A DNA stretch of 64,000 bases from Bacteroidaceae bacterium (GTDB taxonomy: Bacteria > Bacteroidota > Bacteroidia > Bacteroidales > Bacteroidaceae), in the NCBI GenBank assembly GCA_016286165.1, contig JAEESE010000007.1, positions 62,001 through 126,000 on the forward strand, written 5' to 3'. Shown one piece after another: positions 9,261-17,533 of the stretch; position 1 is the stretch's first letter, and every line of letters begins with the position of its first letter. The position numbers were made by a program, and so were the translations under genes. The notes under the pieces were generated by a model, which ran no database searches, had not been told where the DNA came from, and was given only the letters and a program-made list of their open reading frames with translations.

Positions 9261-11666
9261 ATGAGAGCATATTATCGAATACCGCTAACCCTCCTGTGTG
9301 TTGCGAGTCTGTCGCAACTCACCCTTGTCTCATGCAACGACGATGATCTCGACAACGAGGTGAAAGAGGAACAGAAAATGCACGAACAGACCGTGCTTGA
9401 AAACGACCTCATCAGCGTGCTGAGCAAGCTCACCGACGTGAACGACCTGCCCGACGACTGGGAGAACCAAACCTACACCGCCAACATAGGCTCACCCTCG
9501 GAGCAGAGCGAGGCCACACGCCTCGTAGCCACTAACGACGCCGCCACGGCAGCACTGCGCTTCGAGGACATGACAGGCGTCGACGTGTCCAATCTCAATG
9601 CCTACACCTGGACGCGCGATTTCGGCTCGCTCACATACACCAAGACCACCGACGGCACGTCGTGGGCCACCGTGGATGTCGATATCAAGCAGTTGCCAGG
9701 CCTCAAGCGCATCGTCTACTGCTCACCCGACCAGATGGGCCTCAACGGCAACTTCGTGGGAAACGCCTACTACCGTTTCGGCGACGTCATCAGCAAGACG
9801 AACAGCGACGGTGAAGTGGACTACTGGATATGCGTGCGACCAGCCTTCGGCGTCGAGGGCAAGGAGGACTCACACTGGATCACGCTCAGCAAACTGCCCT
9901 CCAAGAACCTGTACACCTACACCAACTCGGCTAACACCACGCACAAACTGCCCACCAAGTTGACAAGCAGTAAGGAACACATGAAGAACCTCTCCGAGAT
10001 GCTCTATGCCATCACTCACCCCGATGAATGGGCTCAATACTACCAGAACAACCCGGGCGAACGGCTGTTCCACGACTTCCGCAGCGCCAACATCAAATAC
10101 CACAACAGGTACTTCTGGATGCTGGTGCAGCAGGCCTGGGACAAGCAGAAACTGTGGCAGCAGCTGCTCCACACTACCCGCGAAGACATCGCAGGACGCA
10201 ACGAACTCATATACTTCTACAGCGGATATACGTGGTGGGCTGGAGCCACGGGCAACGTCTATGTAGCCAAGTACAACGGGGACCTGCTGAAGAAGCAGAC
10301 CACCACAACGCTGGAATATGACTTCAAGGCGAAGGACAAGCCGCTGTGGGACATCAACGACTGGGCCACCACAGGACAGAATGCCAACTACGAGCCACGT
10401 CGCGCCTTCGTGGTTCGCTACGCCACGGGTAAGGACCTGTTAGGCTCGCAGCCCAACGTGTTCCAGTCCATGGCAAATTCCAACGACATCAAGGACGTCT
10501 ATGTGTTCAACGTATTCCATAAGCAGCCCATAGGCAGTGGCGAGGAGAACATGCCCGCGGTTTTCACTTCCGGGCATGTCACCAAGGCCGAGCACTGGGG
10601 CTTCTTCCACCCCGGCACCGTCATCCAGGACGAGGACGGCCACCTCTGGATGTGCTACCTCAACTGGTGCGACCAGGATGAAGAGGACTACACCTTCCAC
10701 ACCGACCATAAAGCACGCTTCATCAGTTTCGATGCCGTCCAGGGCAAGAAAGAAGAAATCGAATACATCTATGATTCTTACGCTGAGAAGCATCCCGAGT
10801 GTACCACTGGCACCTTCGCCACCAATCTCGTGCCCGAGGATCAGGCTTACACGGTGGCATGGTGCCTGGAGGAAATGGCAGCACCTACCACGACGCATGG
10901 ACATTTCATGGGAACCTCAATGAGGGACGTCCTTGGGGTTAATCCCGAGGACCTGGTTGTGCTTCGCGACTCTATGCTCAACGATAATGGCAAAATGGTA
11001 AAGTCCAGGATTTTCGCCACCAACGTGGCCTACATTCCCACGGAAGGCCGCAAGGAAGGTTTCCAACCCATGCTGCGCTACGTCAACGACGGCACCCGCG
11101 TAGCCGCCAATCGCGATGATAGCAACGATCCTTATTGGTACAACTATTACTACACCAGGTACACCGACGATAATAATGTTCCCTTAAACTTATTGGGCCG
11201 CACCATCGATGTGCTCGACATCTATAAATGGGCACAATCGATAGAGGACGAAGACTTGCTCGGCGACAGATGGAGCATCTTGCCGTGGAACGTCAATAAC
11301 CTGCAGTACAAGTACTTTGACCATACCCATCTCCTTACCATACCCTACCACTACTGGGACTTCGCCTACGACACAAAAGCCCATAAGTGGAAAAACTCAT
11401 TGTATGGCGACGACACAGTTCCCAAGTACATGCCATCGCTCTATATGGAACCTGTCGTCATGATGGCCTATATGGAAATCGACGACGATGACCAACAGGC
11501 ATTCAAGCGCATCTACGGAGGCAAGCGCTACACGCTGGTCAGTGATCCATTGCCCGAAGCAATCAAGCAGACCACATTCTCCTATATGCTACACTTGAGG
11601 GACGTGGTCGACAAATACACATTCATCAACGAAGAACGCAAAAATGGGTATGTATACAGGTGGTAG
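9261..11666 (+). CDS. Surface lipoprotein paralog 6, divergent long member
   Basis: 801 aa. The lipobox cysteine is at residue 25, followed by NDDDLDNE. The protein is clearly homologous to the 850-aa members over its first half (DLPDDWENQTY, DVDIKQLPGLKRI, YYRFGDVISK, YWICVRPAFG, SANIKYHNRYFW) but is more diverged overall. The second module is weaker (GTVIQDEDGHLWMCY). Some DNA stretches, such as the one encoding the end of the signal peptide and the one encoding NIKYHNRYFW, are almost identical to the other copies even at synonymous positions, which fits gene conversion. It is the last gene of the tandem array and is followed by a terminator-like nested hairpin. Function unknown. Confidence 0.92.
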   Translation: MRAYYRIPLTLLCVASLSQLTLVSCNDDDLDNEVKEEQKMHEQTVLENDLISVLSKLTDVNDLPDDWENQTYTANIGSPSEQSEATRLVATNDAATAALRFEDMTGVDVSNLNAYTWTRDFGSLTYTKTTDGTSWATVDVDIKQLPGLKRIVYCSPDQMGLNGNFVGNAYYRFGDVISKTNSDGEVDYWICVRPAFGVEGKEDSHWITLSKLPSKNLYTYTNSANTTHKLPTKLTSSKEHMKNLSEMLYAITHPDEWAQYYQNNPGERLFHDFRSANIKYHNRYFWMLVQQAWDKQKLWQQLLHTTREDIAGRNELIYFYSGYTWWAGATGNVYVAKYNGDLLKKQTTTTLEYDFKAKDKPLWDINDWATTGQNANYEPRRAFVVRYATGKDLLGSQPNVFQSMANSNDIKDVYVFNVFHKQPIGSGEENMPAVFTSGHVTKAEHWGFFHPGTVIQDEDGHLWMCYLNWCDQDEEDYTFHTDHKARFISFDAVQGKKEEIEYIYDSYAEKHPECTTGTFATNLVPEDQAYTVAWCLEEMAAPTTTHGHFMGTSMRDVLGVNPEDLVVLRDSMLNDNGKMVKSRIFATNVAYIPTEGRKEGFQPMLRYVNDGTRVAANRDDSNDPYWYNYYYTRYTDDNNVPLNLLGRTIDVLDIYKWAQSIEDEDLLGDRWSILPWNVNNLQYKYFDHTHLLTIPYHYWDFAYDTKAHKWKNSLYGDDTVPKYMPSLYMEPVVMMAYMEIDDDDQQAFKRIYGGKRYTLVSDPLPEAIKQTTFSYMLHLRDVVDKYTFINEERKNGYVYRW

Positions 11667-11676
11667 TAAGGTGCTT

Positions 11677-11745
11677 TTGGGCAACGAAACAGCCGTTTCT
11701 GCGCAAAACAGACATTCTTGCGCAACAAGCCCAACAAGTTTTCTT
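11677..11745 (+). terminator. Nested-hairpin terminator after the lipoprotein array
   Basis: An outer stem TTGGGC (11677-11682) pairs with GCCCAA (11729-11734). Inside it TGCGCAA (11700-11706) pairs with TTGCGCA (11718-11724). A T-rich tract follows. It is placed right after the last paralog stop codon and before the promoter-like box of the next gene, so it probably ends the tandem operon transcript. Confidence 0.6.
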
Positions 11746-11775
11746 ATTTCTTATATCACTATATTTAAAATGCAT

Positions 11776-11783
11776 TATCTTTG
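11776..11783 (+). promoter_or_regulatory. Bacteroidetes-type -7 box upstream of the 185-aa lipoprotein
   Basis: TATCTTTG matches the Bacteroidetes -7 consensus TAnnTTTG. It lies about 77 bp upstream of the ATG at 11861, giving a 5' leader of roughly 70 nt. No convincing -33 TTTG is seen at the expected 19-20 bp distance, so the call rests on the -7 box and its position after a terminator. Confidence 0.5.
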
Positions 11784-11860
11784 CGCAGTTTTTTGAACAG
11801 TCCTCACATTAAACCATCAAAACAATTAATTATAATAAACCACTAAGTAAAAAACAAACA

Positions 11861-12418
11861 ATGAAGAAGAATCTTTTGTGGATGATGGCCGCCATCCTTA
11901 CCTGCGGCTTCGCATTGACAGCTTGTGACAAGGACGATGAAGAGCCCGAAATCCCTGCAACTCCCAAAGTGGCAACAGTAGATGCCTTCTACAGCATCAA
12001 GATCAACGCAGCCACCAAGACTGCCATCCAGAAGGCTGTTACCTTCACAGTCGAGTACTACGATCAGGACGGCAAAATCGTTAAGAGCGAGCCTCTGAAG
12101 TATGGCAACACGGAGTGGACCTATGGCCGCACTATCAACGAGTTCCCCGCCACCTACGGCATCAAGGTCACTGTAGCTCCCAAGGCTGACCTCTCTGCTA
12201 TTGGCGACGACGAAGAATTCGATATCATCTACGATGTCCTCGTCACCGGTACTCCTAAGGACGCCGACGGCAAGACTCTTGACGGCGAGAGCGTAAGAAA
12301 GACTACCGTCAAATATCCCGCTATGGACATCAAGGCCGTAGCTGCCGACAACGAGAAGTTCGTAGATTCATTCATCTACAACGTCGATGCCAACGGTGCC
12401 ATCTCCGCAAAGCAGTAA
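11861..12418 (+). CDS. Small lipoprotein of unknown function
   Basis: 185 aa. It has a signal peptide with a lipobox cysteine at residue 22 and then DKDDEEPEIP, an acidic tail suggesting surface export. The mature part is low in cysteine and rich in beta-forming segments (DAFYSIKI, VTFTVEYYDQDGKIV, GIKVTVAPK), as in a single immunoglobulin-like or beta-sandwich domain. It shows no sequence similarity by eye to the six large paralogs upstream. It has its own -7 box and a strong terminator, so it is probably a monocistronic, possibly well expressed gene. No family is recognised. Confidence 0.85.
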   Translation: MKKNLLWMMAAILTCGFALTACDKDDEEPEIPATPKVATVDAFYSIKINAATKTAIQKAVTFTVEYYDQDGKIVKSEPLKYGNTEWTYGRTINEFPATYGIKVTVAPKADLSAIGDDEEFDIIYDVLVTGTPKDADGKTLDGESVRKTTVKYPAMDIKAVAADNEKFVDSFIYNVDANGAISAKQ

Positions 12419-12443
12419 TCTATCTTAATCCGCAAAAACAACG

Positions 12444-12472
12444 AAAAGCCCCGCCACGCGGGGCTTTTTTTT
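12444..12472 (+). terminator. Intrinsic terminator of the 185-aa lipoprotein gene
   Basis: A perfect 11-bp stem AAAAGCCCCGC / GCGGGGCTTTT with a 3-nt CAC loop is followed by further Ts. It begins 26 bp after the stop codon. The A-tract on the left side could let it work in both directions. Confidence 0.9.
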
Positions 12473-12647
12473 GCGTAATATAGCAGTTGGCACAAAGCCC
12501 CGGTACTCTATATACATCCTGACTTGATACAGGGGTTCCGTTCGCTTCGCTCACTCCACACCCTGCCTAAATTCCAACGCCCCTACGGGGCTTATTCCCT
12601 TTTCAATAGGTCAACTCCTATATCATTGCCAAAAAAATAGCAAAATG

Positions 12648-12751
12648 CCTACACCTTTACACCCTTTTACACTTAACCTCTTGTTTTCCAACTGATTAAC
12701 CGGCGTAAAAAGGGTGTAATTAGGGTGTAATTGAGGGTGTAAGGGTGTAGG
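12648..12751. repeat. Long inverted repeat of GTGTA-rich sequence
   Basis: A 17-bp arm at 12648-12664 (CCTACACCTTTACACCC) is the reverse complement of 12735-12751 with one mismatch, separated by about 70 bp that themselves contain more TTACAC and GTGTAA copies. It sits in the 881-bp gap between the small lipoprotein and the exporter adaptor. No gene is seen in 12473-12950; the rest of that stretch holds only this repeat and GC-rich unannotated sequence. Confidence 0.65.
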
Positions 12752-12922
12752 AAGGCTCTATTTATATGCCTAAACCGCGTATTTTCACGTGTAATTTTGG
12801 CGAAGTTTGGGCATAATATAGGATCATTTGTGAAGGGTGGAACCGTAAACCCCGTTGGCAATACAGGAAGGATTGGCAGATGATTCAAGGAGTTTGTGCA
12901 CATACGTTAAGTAGCATTGGGT

Positions 12923-12951
12923 GTCCCACCCATGGTGATCCACCTCATACG
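12923..12951 (+). repeat. Conserved 29-bp element at the head of the 22-bp array (copy A)
   Basis: This sequence (core TGGTGATCCACCT) matches the reverse complement of 59804-59832 at 25 of 29 positions. Both copies sit beside 22-bp tandem arrays. It contains GGTG/CACC complementary words that can form a hairpin. Confidence 0.65.
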
Positions 12952-12960
12952 ACCGCTTGT

Positions 12961-13114
12961 GTTGGCTTACACGACCGGTTATGCTGGCTTATACGACCGG
13001 TTATGCTGGCTTATACGACCGGTTATGTTGGCTTATACGACCGGTTATGTTGGCTTATACGACCGGTTATGTTGGCTTATACGACCGGTTATGTTGGCTT
13101 ATACGACCGGTTAT
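12961..13114 (+). repeat. 22-bp tandem array A (7 units)
   Basis: Seven head-to-tail 22-bp units with starts at 12961, 12983, 13005, 13027, 13049, 13071 and 13093. The consensus is GTTGGCTTATACGACCGGTT plus AT. The last four are identical; the first has C for T and units 2-3 start GCTGG. A degenerate partial unit precedes 12961. Each unit contains the palindrome ACCGGT. All three frames stay open because 22 is not a multiple of three and the unit has no stops, so the overlapping ORFs are not evidence of coding. There are no spacers, so it is not a CRISPR array. Nothing is recognised between 13115 and the promoter box at 13240. Confidence 0.95.
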
Positions 13115-13239
13115 GTTGGCCTGGGGAGAAGTTAATGATTTACTGCTGTAGGCAGTACAAAGCAACGCTGTTTATGTTAAAGGCTCTTAAAACTATTAAA
13201 CTTTTGGGGCGAGGGGGAGTCCGAAAAGAGAAAAAGATG

Positions 13240-13247
13240 TAATTTTG
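13240..13247 (+). promoter_or_regulatory. -7 box upstream of the exporter operon
   Basis: TAATTTTG matches TAnnTTTG and lies 52 bp before the ATG at 13300. The expected -33 TTTG at 19-20 bp is not clear. A TTG-initiated extension to 13267 would still lie downstream of the box. Confidence 0.45.
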
Positions 13248-13299
13248 CAGACAAGAAACAAGTAATTTGCGGACGCATAAAATAAGTAAGATTATAAAT

Positions 13300-14514
13300 A
13301 TGAGAAAAAGTGTTTTCAGCACGGCGCTGACAATGTCGGCAGCTGCGCTGGTAGTTCTTTTGGCAGCGAGCTGCTCGAAGAAACCGAAGATTGAGTATGA
13401 AACGACTACGGTAGAGGTCGGTAATATTGCTACCACCGTGACTGCCACCGGAACCATCGAACCCGTAACGAGCGTGGAGGTGGGTACTCAGGTTAGCGGT
13501 ATCGTAGCGAAGATCTACGTGGACTACAATTCCGAAGTGAAGGCAGGACAGGTGATTGCCGAGCTGGACAAGACGAACCTCACCAGCGAACTGGCATCGC
13601 AGCGCGCCAACCTGACCAGCGTACAGAGCTCGCTGGCATATCAGAAGGCTAACTTCGAGCGTCAGAAGACCCTGTATGACAAGGGCCTTATCTCGGCCAA
13701 CGACTTCGAGCAGGCACGCCTCTCGTATGTGCAGGCTCAGCAGCAGGTGACCACGGCGCGTCAGAACGTGAAGCGCGCTGAGACGAACCTGGGCTACGCC
13801 ACCATCACATCGCCCATCAACGGCGTGGTGCTGTCGAAGGCTGTGGAAGAAGGTCAGACCGTGGCGGCGTCGTTCTCCACCCCTACCCTCTTCACCATTG
13901 CCCAGGACCTGACGAACATGCGTGTGATAGCCGACATCGACGAGGCTGACATAGGCGAGGTGAAGGAAGGTCAGCGCGTGACATTTGCCGTTGACGCCTT
14001 CCCCAACGATATCTTCGAGGGCGCCGTGACGCAGGTGCGCCAGCAGGCTACCACAGAGAGTAATGTGGTGACATACGAGGTGGTGATAAGCGCTCCTAAC
14101 GCCGACCTGAAGCTGAAACCCGGTCTCACCGCCAACGTAACAATCTACACGCTGGAGAAAAACGATGTGCTCACCGTGAGTGCCAAGGCCCTGCGCTTCT
14201 CGCCCAACGAAGCACTGATAGCCGAAGATGAGACGATAGAGCCCTGCGATGCAAGATTCAAGCTGTGGGTACGCGAAGGCAAGACGTTCAAGGCCCTCCC
14301 CGTGGAAGTGGGCGTGAGCAACGGCACGCTGACCGAGATTATCAGCGGTGTGAAGGGCGGTACGGAGGTGCTCGAGGAAATGGTGTTTGAGGAACTGCCC
14401 ACGATGGACGGTCAGCAGCAGCAAAAGAGCAACCCCTTCATGCCTGGTCCGAGAAACAACAACAGAAACAACCAGCAGCGACAAGGCCAAGGTAATGCCA
14501 CGCAAAGGAAATAA
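13300..14514 (+). CDS. macA: MacA/HlyD-type periplasmic adaptor lipoprotein of an ABC exporter
   Basis: 404 aa from ATG 13300. It is the membrane fusion protein that should bridge the inner-membrane MacB-type ABC transporter encoded next to it and an outer-membrane TolC-like channel, which is not encoded here. After a signal peptide ending in a lipobox (LLAASC), the chain shows the barrel-sandwich half motif EVGTQVSGIVAKIYVDYNSEV, a coiled-coil region of about 100 residues (LASQRANLTSVQSSLAYQKA onwards), the second lipoyl half (GYATITSPINGVVLSKAVEE) and a beta-barrel domain. The C-terminus is Asn/Gln/Arg rich and low in complexity. ATG 13300 is preferred over an upstream TTG because it begins a standard lipoprotein signal. 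The exact substrate is unknown; macrolides or peptides are guesses from the family. Confidence 0.9.
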   Translation: MRKSVFSTALTMSAAALVVLLAASCSKKPKIEYETTTVEVGNIATTVTATGTIEPVTSVEVGTQVSGIVAKIYVDYNSEVKAGQVIAELDKTNLTSELASQRANLTSVQSSLAYQKANFERQKTLYDKGLISANDFEQARLSYVQAQQQVTTARQNVKRAETNLGYATITSPINGVVLSKAVEEGQTVAASFSTPTLFTIAQDLTNMRVIADIDEADIGEVKEGQRVTFAVDAFPNDIFEGAVTQVRQQATTESNVVTYEVVISAPNADLKLKPGLTANVTIYTLEKNDVLTVSAKALRFSPNEALIAEDETIEPCDARFKLWVREGKTFKALPVEVGVSNGTLTEIISGVKGGTEVLEEMVFEELPTMDGQQQQKSNPFMPGPRNNNRNNQQRQGQGNATQRK

Positions 14515-14551
14515 GTGAGCCCCCGCCTTCTTAATCTTTTAATTGTTTGAA

Positions 14552-15364
14552 ATGAACCAAGATAATAACAAGCAGACCAAGGATTCTACTCCTCTCCCTA
14601 CAAGGGAGGGGCATGGGGGTGGCTCTAAAGTCGTCATCAAACTCGACGACGTAAGGCGCAACTTCCAGGTAGGCAACGAGACTGTGAAGGCGCTGCGCGG
14701 CGTGAGCTTCGAGATTCACGAGGGCGAGTTCGTGACCATCATGGGCACCTCAGGCTCGGGCAAGTCGACCTTGCTGAATCAGTTGGGATGCCTGGATACG
14801 CCCACAAGCGGCGAATATTACCTCGACGGAGTGAGCGTAAGAACCATGCGCCGCAGCCAAAGGGCCCGTCTGCGCAACCGCAAGATAGGCTTCGTGTTCC
14901 AGAACTACAACCTGCTGCCAAAGACCACTGCCGTGGAGAACGTGGAGCTGCCGCTGATGTACAACAAGGAATACTCGGCCAAGCAGCGACGCGAAGCTGC
15001 CATAGAGGCGCTGAAAGCCGTAGGCTTGGGCGACCGCCTGGAGCATAAGAGCAACCAGATGTCGGGCGGTCAGATGCAACGCGTGGCCATAGCCCGTGCG
15101 CTGGTAAACAACCCCGCCGTGATTCTCGCCGACGAGGCAACGGGTAACCTGGACACAAGAACCAGCTACGAGGTGCTCGTGCTCTTCCAGAAACTCCACG
15201 CCGAAGGACGCACCATCATCTTCGTAACCCATAACCCCGATATCGCCAAGTACTCGAGCCGCAATATCGTTCTGCGCGACGGCAAGATACGCGAAGATAC
15301 CATCAACGAAAACATCCTGAATGCAGCCGACGCGCTGGCGGCGCTGCCGGCGCAGGAGGATTAA
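14552..15364 (+). CDS. macB: MacB-type ABC transporter ATP-binding protein
   Basis: 270 aa. It powers the exporter formed with the adaptor upstream and the FtsX-like permease downstream. It has Walker A GTSGSGKSTLL, Q-loop FVFQNYNLLP, signature SGGQMQRVAIARAL, Walker B VILADEATGNLD and H-loop FVTHNPD, all canonical for the LolD/MacB class. The ATPase and permease are separate genes here, whereas E. coli MacB is one fused chain. The first 25 residues before the conserved VVIKLDDVRR core are unusual: they include PLPTREGHGGG, encoded by a GC-rich CTCCCTACAAGGGAGGGG-like stretch that looks like an intergenic palindromic repeat read in frame. ATG 14552 is used rather than TTG 14543. Confidence 0.92.
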   Translation: MNQDNNKQTKDSTPLPTREGHGGGSKVVIKLDDVRRNFQVGNETVKALRGVSFEIHEGEFVTIMGTSGSGKSTLLNQLGCLDTPTSGEYYLDGVSVRTMRRSQRARLRNRKIGFVFQNYNLLPKTTAVENVELPLMYNKEYSAKQRREAAIEALKAVGLGDRLEHKSNQMSGGQMQRVAIARALVNNPAVILADEATGNLDTRTSYEVLVLFQKLHAEGRTIIFVTHNPDIAKYSSRNIVLRDGKIREDTINENILNAADALAALPAQED

Positions 15365-15382
15365 GTGCCCCCGATGCCCGGT

Positions 15383-15426
15383 GGGGAAAAGGCGGGGAAA
15401 AGGCGGGGAAAAGGCGGGGAAAAGGC
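15383..15426 (+). repeat. 11-bp tandem repeat in the exporter operon spacer (4 units)
   Basis: Four perfect copies of GGGGAAAAGGC lie between the ATPase and permease genes, directly before an 8-bp repeat tract. Confidence 0.95.
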
Positions 15427-15506
15427 GTTATCACGTTATCACGTTATCACGAAGCCACGTTATAACGTTATCACGAAGCCACGTTATCTCGATATCACGC
15501 TAAACG
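15427..15506 (+). repeat. 8-bp tandem repeat in the exporter operon spacer (9-10 units)
   Basis: The unit is GTTATCAC. Units 1, 2, 3 and 6 are exact; others are GAAGCCAC (twice), GTTATAAC, GTTATCTC and GATATCAC, all in strict 8-bp register, with a final degenerate GCTAAACG. The tract ends about 28 bp before the permease start codon, so changes in copy number would alter the ATPase-permease spacing. Confidence 0.9.
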
Positions 15507-15534
15507 TTAACTGCTAAACGTTAAACGAAAAGAA

Positions 15535-16755
15535 ATGAGTTTTACAAACTTACTCAAAGTAGCCCTAAGGGCTATACTCAGCAACAAAGGACGTTCGTTC
15601 CTCTCGATGCTCGGCATCATCATCGGCGTAGGCGCCGTGATAGTGATGATGGCTATTGGACAAGGCTCCAAGCAGAGCATACGCGAGGAAATACAGAAGA
15701 ACGGCACCAATATGCTCACCATACGCCCCGGCGCAGATATGCGCGGCGGCGTGCGTCTTGACCCCTCGGCCATGCAGACACTGAAACAGATCGACTACGA
15801 GACAATCCTCTCTGAAGCGAAATTCGTGAATAAGGTGTCGCCCGAAGTGAGCACAAGCGGTCAGGCCGTTTTCGGCTCCAACAACACCACGTCGACCTGC
15901 TATGGCGAATCGCCCGACTACCTGGGCATACGTCTGTGGGAGATTGAGGAAGGCATTTTCTTCACCGAGGAGGATGTCAAGAAGAGCGCCAAGGTGTGTA
16001 TCGTCGGTCAGACCGTGGTGAAGGAACTCTTCCCCAACGGGCAAGACCCCGTAGGCAAGACCATACGTTTCAAGAACATACCCCTGCGCATCATCGGTGT
16101 GTTCAAGGGCAAAGGCTACAACAACTGGGGCATGGACCAGGACAACGTGATAGTGTCGCCATACACCACCGTGATGAAGCGTCTGGCAGCGCAGACCCAC
16201 TTCAACAGTATCCTCTGTTCTGCCGTAACGGAAGAGCTCAGCGATCAGGCCATCGAAGACCTCACGCAGATACTACGCCGCACACATAAGCTGAAGGACA
16301 GCGATGTGGACAACTTCACCATTCGCTCGCAGCAGGAATGGATGGAGACAATGTCCTCGACCATGGACACCATCACCATCATCCTCGTTGTGGCAGCGGC
16401 CTTCTCGTTGCTTGTGGCCGGCATAGGCATCATGAACATCATGCTCGTGAGCGTCACCGAGCGCACTAAAGAAATAGGTTTGCGCATGAGTGTAGGCGCG
16501 CGAGGACTCGACATCAGCAACCAGTTCCTCATCGAAGCGGTGCTCATTAGCCTTACGGGCGGAGTCCTCGGTGTGCTCTTCGGAGCGCTGCTCACATGGG
16601 GCTGCAACGTCATCGTAGGCTATCCAGCCATCATCCCCGCTTGGAGCGTCATCGTCAGCTTCGCGGTCTGCGTCGCCATAGGCGTCGGCTTCGGCTATTT
16701 CCCTGCACAGAAGGCAGCGCGGTTAGATCCGATTGAAGCGATTAGATATGAGTAA
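15535..16755 (+). CDS. macB: MacB-type ABC transporter permease (FtsX-like)
   Basis: 406 aa. This is the integral membrane part of the exporter. It has a first TM segment (LSMLGIIIGVGAVIVMMAIG) near residues 20-40, a large periplasmic MacB_PCD domain, and a C-terminal three-TM FtsX domain. That domain has LLVAGIGIMNIMLVSVTERT followed by KEIGLRMSVGA, the hallmark of this permease class. The gene is 170 bp downstream of its ATPase, an unusually long gap inside such an operon, and the gap is filled by tandem repeats. It ends 22 bp before the ATG of the DUF4468 gene. MacB activity is inferred from the adaptor-ATPase-permease order. Confidence 0.92.
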   Translation: MSFTNLLKVALRAILSNKGRSFLSMLGIIIGVGAVIVMMAIGQGSKQSIREEIQKNGTNMLTIRPGADMRGGVRLDPSAMQTLKQIDYETILSEAKFVNKVSPEVSTSGQAVFGSNNTTSTCYGESPDYLGIRLWEIEEGIFFTEEDVKKSAKVCIVGQTVVKELFPNGQDPVGKTIRFKNIPLRIIGVFKGKGYNNWGMDQDNVIVSPYTTVMKRLAAQTHFNSILCSAVTEELSDQAIEDLTQILRRTHKLKDSDVDNFTIRSQQEWMETMSSTMDTITIILVVAAAFSLLVAGIGIMNIMLVSVTERTKEIGLRMSVGARGLDISNQFLIEAVLISLTGGVLGVLFGALLTWGCNVIVGYPAIIPAWSVIVSFAVCVAIGVGFGYFPAQKAARLDPIEAIRYE

Positions 16756-16777
16756 ACAATTAATCAACATAAGTACT

Positions 16778-17347
16778 ATGAAAAGATTTCTATTAATGAT
16801 TTTGATGGCCATGCCTTTGATGGCGATGGCTCAGAAGACTGACGACAGCAAATACCTGAAGGGTGCAGTGCCCGAGGTGGACGGCATCATCACGTTCTCA
16901 CGCTCGTTTGACGTGACGGGGAAGACACAGGCCGAGGTGTATGCCTCACTGCAGAACGTTGTGAAGACGCTCGTTGCCAACGGACGGCAGGACCTGCGCA
17001 CACGAGTGGTGTCCGACGAGAACAACATGATAGTGGCTCGCGTGGAGGAGATAATGACCTTCAAGAAGAAGTTCCTCAACTGGGATCACACTTATTTCCG
17101 TTACCTCATCACGGCACAGGCCGTGAGTGCCACCAAGGCCGAAGTAGTAATCAAGAATATCAGCTATCACTATGGCTTCGACCAGGAAGGCAATGGCGGC
17201 GAGGAGTACAAGGCTGAGGAATGGATATCTGACAAAGAGGCTATCAACAAAGCGGGTACTAAGCTCTATCCTCGTAGCGGTAAGTTCCGCCGCAAGACCG
17301 TTGACCGCGTCGATGAAATCTTCGGCGAATTCGCTAAGGCATTGTAA
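16778..17347 (+). CDS. Secreted DUF4468 (TBP-like fold) protein
   Basis: 189 aa from ATG 16778, which begins a signal peptide ending MAMAQ. Upstream in-frame starts (ATG 16748 and TTG 16733) overlap or abut the permease end and would bury the signal, so they are rejected. The segment VPEVDGIITFSRSFDVTGKT followed by AEVYASLQNVVKTLV matches the pattern of the Bacteroidetes DUF4468 family, as far as I can judge by eye. The role is unknown and the protein is probably periplasmic. It lies at the end of the exporter operon and is followed by a strong hairpin. Confidence 0.8.
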   Translation: MKRFLLMILMAMPLMAMAQKTDDSKYLKGAVPEVDGIITFSRSFDVTGKTQAEVYASLQNVVKTLVANGRQDLRTRVVSDENNMIVARVEEIMTFKKKFLNWDHTYFRYLITAQAVSATKAEVVIKNISYHYGFDQEGNGGEEYKAEEWISDKEAINKAGTKLYPRSGKFRRKTVDRVDEIFGEFAKAL

Positions 17348-17387
17348 ACGAGAAGGCTTCTGCTAACAAAAAGGCTTCTGCTAATAG

Positions 17388-17430
17388 ACGAACAGGCAGC
17401 AACGCTGGATGCGTTGCTGCCTGCTCGTTT
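17388..17430. terminator. Bidirectional terminator between DUF4468 gene and addB
   Basis: An 18-bp stem (17388-17405 with 17411-17428) has one mismatch and a 5-nt TGGAT loop, and is followed by TT. It lies between convergent genes. Just upstream are two direct copies of AAGGCTTCTGCTAA. Confidence 0.75.
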
Positions 17431-17533
17431 CTGGTAGAAAGATCATTTAATCCCCTTGCCAATTAAGGCTCTTTTTCCACACGAATGGTCATGAATATTC
17501 GTGGACATTAGATGTAAAATGGTAAAGGAGCGG

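Noticed and set aside
12880..13242. Overlapping plus-strand ORFs across the 22-bp array A
   Set aside because: All three frames are open because the 22-bp unit has no stop; translation gives a 22-residue repeat with no start signal. Treated as non-coding.
13177..14505. 442-codon minus-strand ORF opposite the MacA-like gene
   Set aside because: The sense strand encodes a well-motifed adaptor; the antisense frame has no recognisable domain.
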